From NCBI GenBank assembly GCA_900548625.1, contig URLO01000058.1, forward strand, positions 1 through 10,766: a DNA stretch of 10,766 nucleotides, given 5' to 3'. Both the position numbers and the translations under genes were made by a program. The notes beneath the pieces are model-generated. The model saw only the letters and a program-made list of their open reading frames with translations. It had not been told where the DNA came from and ran no database searches. Positions 7,225 to 10,766 of the stretch are shown piece after piece. The stretch is from an uncultured Eubacteriales bacterium (GTDB taxonomy: Bacteria > Bacillota > Clostridia > Oscillospirales > Oscillospiraceae). How positions within the stretch are numbered: position 1 is the stretch's first letter; each line of letters begins with the position of its first letter.

Positions 7225-7301
7225 TGTGGATAAAGGTGTTGACAATGTGAAAAACTCAGTGCCTGCAAGAAGTTTTACACATTGTCCACAAGTTCTCCAC
7301 A
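7225..7301. promoter_or_regulatory. Cluster of DnaA-box-like 9-mers in an inverted repeat
   Basis: One perfect DnaA box occurs as TGTGGATAA (7225-7233; TTATCCACA on the minus strand). One-mismatch relatives of TTATNCACA are TGTGAAAAA (7246-7254, minus), TTTTACACA (7273-7281), TTGTCCACA (7282-7290) and TTCTCCACA (7293-7301). The last three lie in tandem on the plus strand at 9- and 11-bp steps. The cluster is folded around an inverted repeat of 16 bp with one mismatch, GACAATGTGAAAAACT (7241-7256) and AGTTTTACACATTGTC (7271-7286). The 9-mers are seen directly; DnaA binding is inferred. Confidence 0.5.
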
Positions 7302-7472
7302 CAGGCATTCCAAGCGGTTTGCGCTGAAAAAATCACAAATGGGCGCTTTGCGGGCAGTTTCGGCTGCGGTGCGGGCGCCTTGGTTATGGTCAACGGCCGC
7401 GCTGCATAGGCGGAGAAATTGTTTTGATTTGGGCAGTTTTCCGGTATGTGCGGCAAAGACACGCAAAAATTC

Positions 7473-7504
7473 CCTGTATCAAAAAGTTTCCTTGGGAAAT
7501 ACTG
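7473..7504 (+). promoter_or_regulatory. Candidate sigma-F promoter of sigG
   Basis: GGAAATACTG (7495-7504) fits the sigma-F -10 consensus GGNRANANTR at every position and lies 27 nt before the sigG start. The best -35 is GCAAA (7473-7477), 4 of 5 matches to GYWTA with a 17-bp spacer, slightly longer than usual. Sigma-F control of sigG is established in Bacillus; here it is inferred. Confidence 0.45.
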
Positions 7505-7531
7505 TCCGTATCACACGCAGGAGGACGGAGC

Positions 7532-8311
7532 ATGCAGGGAAAGGTAGAGATCAGCGGCGTCAACACCGCTAAGCTGAAAACGCTGTCGAATCAGGAGATG
7601 ATGGACCTCATCCGCCGCGCACAGGCCGGAGACGAGCAGGCACGCGGAAGGCTCGTCGAAGGAAATCTTAAGCTGGTGCTGTCGGTCATTCAGCGGTTTC
7701 TCGGCAGAGGCGAGAATCCGGACGACCTGTTTCAGGTCGGGTGCATCGGGCTTCTCAAGGCCATTGCAAATTTCGATACGACGAAGGACGTGCGCTTTTC
7801 CACCTACGGCGTGCCGATGATCGCAGGGGAGCTGCGGCGCTATCTGCGCGATTACAGCCCCATCCGCATCAGCCGCTCGATGCGCGACATGGCGTACAAG
7901 GTGCTTCAATGCAAGGAGGCGCTGACAGGGAAGAACGGGCGTGAGCCAACGAACAGCGAGATTGCACAGGCGCTCGGCGTGCCGCTTGGGGAGGTCGTGA
8001 GCGCGCTGGACGCCATCACGGCGCCGGTCTCCCTCTATGAGCCGGTCTATTCGGACGGCGGCGACCCGCTGATGGTCATGGATCAGGTGCGCGACCGGAA
8101 AAATACCGACGAGCGCTGGCTCGAGAGCATCGCCCTGCGGCAGGCCATCGATGCGCTCGGTGCACGGGAAAAGCGCATCCTTGCGCTCCGGTTTTATGAC
8201 GGCAAGACGCAGATGGAGGTGGCGGGCGAGGTCGGCATCTCGCAGGCGCAGGTCTCGCGGCTGGAAAAAAACGCGCTCAGCGCCATCCGGCGCGCCATCG
8301 GCACGTCATGA
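7532..8311 (+). CDS. sigG: RNA polymerase sigma-G factor, late forespore
   Basis: Sigma-G directs late forespore transcription, including SASP genes and gpr. The 259-aa product has almost the length of the Bacillus protein (260). Its N-terminus KVEISGVNTAKLKTLSNQEM (4-23) closely matches the sigma-G-specific KVEICGVDTSKL segment, which separates it from sigma-F. Region 2 includes DLFQVGCIGLLKAIANFD (65-82) and RFSTYGVPMIAGELRRYLRD (88-107). SLYEPVYSDGGDP (167-179) is typical of sigma-G region 3, and region 4 has the helix-turn-helix TQMEVAGEVGISQAQVSRLE (226-245). The start at 7532 follows GGAGG by 9 nt; longer in-frame starts add unrelated residues. A sigma-F-like promoter precedes it. Here sigG follows gpr instead of sigE, but the ylmC-like gene downstream recalls the Bacillus sigG-ylmA-ylmC order. 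Confidence 0.95.
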   Translation: MQGKVEISGVNTAKLKTLSNQEMMDLIRRAQAGDEQARGRLVEGNLKLVLSVIQRFLGRGENPDDLFQVGCIGLLKAIANFDTTKDVRFSTYGVPMIAGELRRYLRDYSPIRISRSMRDMAYKVLQCKEALTGKNGREPTNSEIAQALGVPLGEVVSALDAITAPVSLYEPVYSDGGDPLMVMDQVRDRKNTDERWLESIALRQAIDALGAREKRILALRFYDGKTQMEVAGEVGISQAQVSRLEKNALSAIRRAIGTS

Positions 8312-8363
8312 ACCGGCACGGCGCCGCATAGGCTGTAGAGAACCAGAATGGGAGGCGAGGGAA

Positions 8364-8642
8364 ATGCTGAACCGGTTTTCGGAGCTGCGCAACAAGGAAA
8401 TCATCCACGTCTGTGAGGGGTGCCGGCTGGGCTATATGCACGATCTGACGATCGAGCTGGAAACGGGACGGATTGTGAACATCATCGTTCCGGGGCCATG
8501 CCGCTTCCTCGGCCTGTTCGGCAGGCAGGATGACTATGTGATCCCATGGTGCTGCATCCGGCGCATCGGCGAGGATATCATCCTCGTGGACGGCCCGGTG
8601 ACGGAATGGCGGACGCCGAGAAAGCGCAAGTGGCTTTTCTGA
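8364..8642 (+). CDS. YlmC/YmxH-family PRC-barrel sporulation protein
   Basis: The 92-aa protein starts MLNRFSELRNKEIIHVCEGCRLGYMHDLTIE and continues GRIVNIIVPGP and DDYVIPWCCIRRIGEDIILVD. This is one small PRC-barrel beta domain, typical of the YlmC/YmxH family found near sporulation genes in endospore formers. The molecular function is not established. GGGAGGCGAGGG precedes the start. It begins 52 nt after sigG with no terminator between, so it is probably co-transcribed with sigG. It has a basic C-terminus (RTPRKRKWLF), no membrane segment and no signal peptide. YlmC and YmxH are close relatives, so I give no symbol. Confidence 0.85.
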   Translation: MLNRFSELRNKEIIHVCEGCRLGYMHDLTIELETGRIVNIIVPGPCRFLGLFGRQDDYVIPWCCIRRIGEDIILVDGPVTEWRTPRKRKWLF

Positions 8643-8695
8643 GCGGAACGAAGCGGAAAACAGGCATAAAATCAAGAATTTTTTTGAAAAAGTAC

Positions 8696-8724
8696 TTGCA
8701 TACAGAGAGAAAGTCCGCTATAAT
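8696..8724 (+). promoter_or_regulatory. Sigma-A promoter of rpsB-tsf
   Basis: TTGCAT (8696-8701), a 17-bp spacer and a perfect TATAAT (8719-8724) are preceded by an A/T-rich stretch (about 8669-8693). The predicted start near 8731 gives a leader of about 120 nt before rpsB. Confidence 0.85.
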
Positions 8725-8731
8725 ATTCAGC

Positions 8732-8809
8732 GCGTGCGAAAATACACGCATAAGCTCACACATCCGGTGATCTCGCGTTCGGTGCCGCAAAGCGGTGGAC
8801 GCGGGAGAT
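8732..8809 (+). promoter_or_regulatory. Structured 5' leader of rpsB
   Basis: Two hairpins can be drawn in the leader. A small one pairs GCGTG (8732-8736) with CACGC (8745-8749). A larger one pairs ATCTC with GAGAT (8770-8774, 8805-8809) and GCGT with ACGC (8775-8778, 8799-8802), with a GG bulge, and is capped by CCGC-AAA-GCGG. Ribosomal protein leaders often bind their own protein, so S2 autoregulation is possible, but I do not recognise a described motif. Confidence 0.35.
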
Positions 8810-8851
8810 GATCGGGGTGGAGGAAAAACAAAAACAAAGGAGAACAAACAA

Positions 8852-9589
8852 ATGGCAGTCGTATCTATGAAGCAGCTTCTGGAAGCCGGCGTGCACTTCG
8901 GTCATCAGACCCGCCGCTGGAATCCGAATATGTCAACCTACATCTACACCGAGCGCAACGGCATCTACATCATCGACCTTCAGAAGACGGTGAAGAAGCT
9001 GGAAGAGGCGTATTCCTTCGTACGCGAGCTGGCAGCCAAGGGTGAGAACATCCTGTTCGTTGGCACCAAGAAGCAGGCGCAGGACGCCATCAAGGAAGAG
9101 GCTGAGCGTGTTGGCCAGTACTACGTCAACGCTCGCTGGCTCGGCGGCATGCTGACCAACTTCCGCACCATGCGCACCCGTATCGACCGTCTGGCCCAGC
9201 TCAAGAAGATGGAAGAAGACGGCACGTTCGCGATGCTCCCCAAGAAGGAAGTCATCAAGCATCAGGGCGAGATCGCCAAGCTCGAGAAGTACCTCGGCGG
9301 CGTCAAGGAAATGAAGAAGCTCCCCGGCGCGCTGTTCATCGTTGACCCCCGCAAGGAGCGCAACGCCATCGCTGAGGCCCGCAAACTGCACATTCCCATC
9401 GTCGCGATCGTCGACACCAACTGCGACCCCGATGAGGTCGATTACGTGATCCCCGGCAACGATGACGCCATCCGCGCCATCCGCCTGATCGCTGCCACCA
9501 TGGCCAACGCTGTTGTCGAAGGCCGTCAGGGTGAGGAGCTGACCGAGGCTCCCGCGGCTGAGGCTGTTGAGGCTCCGGCTGCTGAATAA
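8852..9589 (+). CDS. rpsB: 30S ribosomal protein S2
   Basis: S2 binds late to the 30S subunit between head and body, near S1 where present. The 245-aa product has the N-terminal block LLEAGVHFGHQTRRWNPNM and YIYTERNGIYIIDLQKT. It continues with LFVGTKKQAQDAI, YYVNARWLGGMLTNF, and the C-terminal signature PGALFIVDPRKERNAIAEA with IPIVAIVDTNCDPDEVDYVIPGNDDA (in two adjoining parts). An Ala/Glu-rich tail ends the protein. The start is fixed by AAAGGAG and the family's N-terminus; the 19-codon upstream extension is leader sequence. Codon choice favours C-ending codons more than its neighbours do, as in highly expressed genes. It is followed by tsf, the classic rpsB-tsf operon. Confidence 0.98.
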   Translation: MAVVSMKQLLEAGVHFGHQTRRWNPNMSTYIYTERNGIYIIDLQKTVKKLEEAYSFVRELAAKGENILFVGTKKQAQDAIKEEAERVGQYYVNARWLGGMLTNFRTMRTRIDRLAQLKKMEEDGTFAMLPKKEVIKHQGEIAKLEKYLGGVKEMKKLPGALFIVDPRKERNAIAEARKLHIPIVAIVDTNCDPDEVDYVIPGNDDAIRAIRLIAATMANAVVEGRQGEELTEAPAAEAVEAPAAE

Positions 9590-9599
9590 TCCGGCATCC

Positions 9600-9633
9600 A
9601 AAGCGCGCCTGCCCATGTGACGGGCGCGCTTTT
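9600..9633 (+). terminator. Hairpin between rpsB and tsf, probable partial terminator
   Basis: AAAGCGCGCC pairs with GGCGCGCTTT (10 bp, 13-nt loop) and ends in TTTTC, 11 nt after the rpsB stop. The short T tract suggests an attenuating rather than a complete terminator, which would set S2 and EF-Ts output apart. A second 8-bp hairpin, CGTCCGCA-TGTC-TGCGGACG (9647-9666), follows before tsf. Confidence 0.6.
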
Positions 9634-9697
9634 CAAATGAAATCGACGTCCGCATGTCTGCGGACGATACCAAAGAATATATTAGGAGGAAATTACC

Positions 9698-10618
9698 ATG
9701 GCATTTACTGCTGCTGATGTGAAGACTCTGCGTGAAATGACCAACGTCGGTATGATGGACTGCAAGAAGGCGCTCGTTGCGACCGACGGCGACATGGAGA
9801 AGGCTGTTGAGTGGCTCCGTGAAAAGGGCCTTGCGAAGGCTGCCAAGAAGGCTGGTCGTATCTCCGCCGAAGGCATGGCTTACGCCGATGTCTGCACCGA
9901 CTGTGGTGTCGGCGCCATCGTCGAGGTCAACTGCGAGACCGACTTCTGCGCGGGCTCCGCTCCGTTCGTTGCGTTCGTCAAGGATATCTGCACCGTCGTC
10001 ATGAAGGACAACCCCGCCGACGTCGCGGCTCTGACCGAGTGCAAGTACCCCGGCACCGACCTGAAGGTCTCCGAGGTCCTGCCTGAGAAGGTCATGTCCA
10101 TCGGCGAAAACCTCCAGATCCGCCGCTTCGCGCGTTTCGACAAGAACACCTCCGTCTCCTACGTCCACATGAAGGGCAAGATCGGCGTTCTGGTCAACCT
10201 CGAAGTTGAGGGCGGCATTGACGCCACCACCATCGGCAAGGACGTTGCGATGCAGATCGCGGCTCTGAATCCGCGCTTCTGGGACAAGAGCATGGTCACC
10301 GACGACATCATCGAGGAAGAGAAGAAGGTTCTCGTCGCGCAGATGGACAACGATCCCAAGATGGCCAGCAAGCCCCAGCAGGTCAAGGAAAAGATCGCTT
10401 CCGGCAAGCTGAACAAGTTCTACGAAGAAAACTGCCTCCTGCAGCAGGCGTTCGTCAAGGACGGCAGCGTCTCTGTCGAGCAGTACATCGACGCCGCGGC
10501 CAAGGAGCTCGGCGGCAAGGTCAAGTTCGTTGACGCTGTTCGCTTTGAGAGAGGCGAGGGCATCGAGAAGAAGCAGGAAGACTTCGCTGCGGAAGTCGCT
10601 GCACAGATGAACGGCTGA
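9698..10618 (+). CDS. tsf: Translation elongation factor Ts
   Basis: EF-Ts catalyses GDP-GTP exchange on EF-Tu in the cytosol. The 306-aa product starts with the N-terminal UBA-like domain (about 3-55, ADVKTLREMTNVGMMDCKKA). The family signature VEVNCETDF (76-84, with T81-D82-F83) follows, then the paired core domains and KVKFVDAVRFERGEGIE near the C-terminus. Length fits the family. AGGAGG lies 8-9 nt upstream of the start. No separate sigma-A promoter was found in the gap after rpsB, so expression probably comes by read-through from the rpsB promoter, moderated by the intergenic hairpin. A strong hairpin terminator follows. Confidence 0.98.
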   Translation: MAFTAADVKTLREMTNVGMMDCKKALVATDGDMEKAVEWLREKGLAKAAKKAGRISAEGMAYADVCTDCGVGAIVEVNCETDFCAGSAPFVAFVKDICTVVMKDNPADVAALTECKYPGTDLKVSEVLPEKVMSIGENLQIRRFARFDKNTSVSYVHMKGKIGVLVNLEVEGGIDATTIGKDVAMQIAALNPRFWDKSMVTDDIIEEEKKVLVAQMDNDPKMASKPQQVKEKIASGKLNKFYEENCLLQQAFVKDGSVSVEQYIDAAAKELGGKVKFVDAVRFERGEGIEKKQEDFAAEVAAQMNG

Positions 10619-10646
10619 TCCCGTTGCACATCGAACTGTAATTTTA

Positions 10647-10671
10647 GACCCGGCAGAGATTCTGCCGGGTC
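10647..10671 (+). terminator. Terminator hairpin of tsf
   Basis: GACCCGGCAGA pairs perfectly with TCTGCCGGGTC over 11 bp around a 3-nt loop, 28 nt after the tsf stop. As at gpmI, no T tract follows; repeat hairpin 1 starts 2 nt later. Confidence 0.75.
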
Positions 10672-10673
10672 TT

Positions 10674-10766
10674 GAGCTTGTCAAAAAGCTTTTTTGACAA
10701 GCTCTCAAACGCGAACCGCGGAGCTGGGTTCGCGTTTGAAAAGGCTGCGCGATGCGGCGCGCATAA
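10674..10766 (+). repeat. Paired-hairpin dispersed repeat, copy 3 (reaches window edge)
   Basis: Hairpin 1 (10674-10704) has arms GAGCTTGTCAAAAAG and TTTTTTGACAAGCTC. Hairpin 2 (10705-10739) has the perfect arms TCAAACGCGAACC and GGTTCGCGTTTGA around the loop GCGGAGCTG. The tail AAAAGGCTGC is the same as in copy 1. Copies 1 and 3 are in opposite orientation, each directly behind the terminator of the gene before it. Confidence 0.9.

Larger units (their letters stand above)
7162..7531. other. 370-bp intergenic region between gpr and sigG
   Basis: No convincing gene is present. The left part (to about 7305) is AT-richer and holds an inverted TTGAC-TTAT-GTCAA (7171-7184) and the DnaA-box-like cluster. 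The middle part (7306-7470) is GC-rich with only short, weak stems, and I recognise nothing in it. The right end holds a sigma-F-like promoter and the ribosome binding site of sigG. No standard T-tract terminator for gpr was found. Confidence 0.7.

Noticed and set aside
7162..7531. Replication origin (oriC)
   Set aside because: DnaA-like boxes are present, but no dnaA, dnaN or other origin genes and no long AT-rich unwinding element are seen; treated as a DnaA-binding region only.
8792..8804. T-box-like GGTGGACGCG in the rpsB leader
   Set aside because: It lacks the full GGTGGNACCGCG element, specifier stem and terminator, and rpsB is not a usual T-box target.
8933..10708. 591-codon minus-strand ORF opposite rpsB and tsf
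   Set aside because: It spans two conserved genes and a repeat copy and has low-complexity Val/Leu/Asp composition; a shadow produced by C-ending codon bias.

Overview
The window looks like a chromosomal segment of a spore-forming Clostridia bacterium, most likely of the Oscillospiraceae/Ruminococcaceae type. The grounds are GC-rich (roughly 60%) Firmicute genes with strong GGAGG ribosome binding sites, plus two sporulation genes (gpr and sigG) among housekeeping genes. No species can be named from the sequence alone.

Layout from left to right. Positions 1-107 hold a copy of a paired-hairpin repeat and the terminator of gpmI. gpmI (121-1689, minus) encodes a cofactor-independent phosphoglycerate mutase whose motifs resemble the plant/nematode branch. 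Behind it, also on the minus strand, is a short P-loop ATPase ORF (1734-2306) that looks like only the N-terminal half of a two-domain family and runs into the gpmI promoter. Positions 2307-2667 hold a second repeat copy, a sigma-A promoter and a seven-codon leader ORF, MRLRRDK. This leader precedes a GNAT acetyltransferase (2668-3069) and a NUDIX hydrolase (3082-3558), which form a two-gene operon with lower GC than its neighbours. Convergent to it is recG (3677-5731, minus), then rpsT (5855-6118, minus).

Facing the other way are gpr (6289-7161), a 370-bp intergenic region with a cluster of DnaA-box-like 9-mers, sigG (7532-8311), a YlmC/YmxH-family gene (8364-8642), rpsB (8852-9589) and tsf (9698-10618). 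The tsf terminator is followed by a third copy of the repeat at the right edge.

Functionally, rpsT, rpsB and tsf serve translation, gpmI glycolysis and recG replication-fork repair. sigG is the late forespore sigma factor, and gpr is a protease that acts at germination and belongs to the classic sigma-G regulon.

The most interesting signal is at 2544-2670. The leader begins with MRLR, a known macrolide-dependent ribosome-arrest motif. Its last codons form one arm of a hairpin whose other arm contains the ribosome binding site of the acetyltransferase. This is the architecture of an erm-type translational attenuator, here placed in front of a GNAT-NUDIX pair. Next in interest are the DnaA-box cluster between gpr and sigG, the three-copy composite hairpin repeat, and the half-length ATPase at the gpmI promoter.
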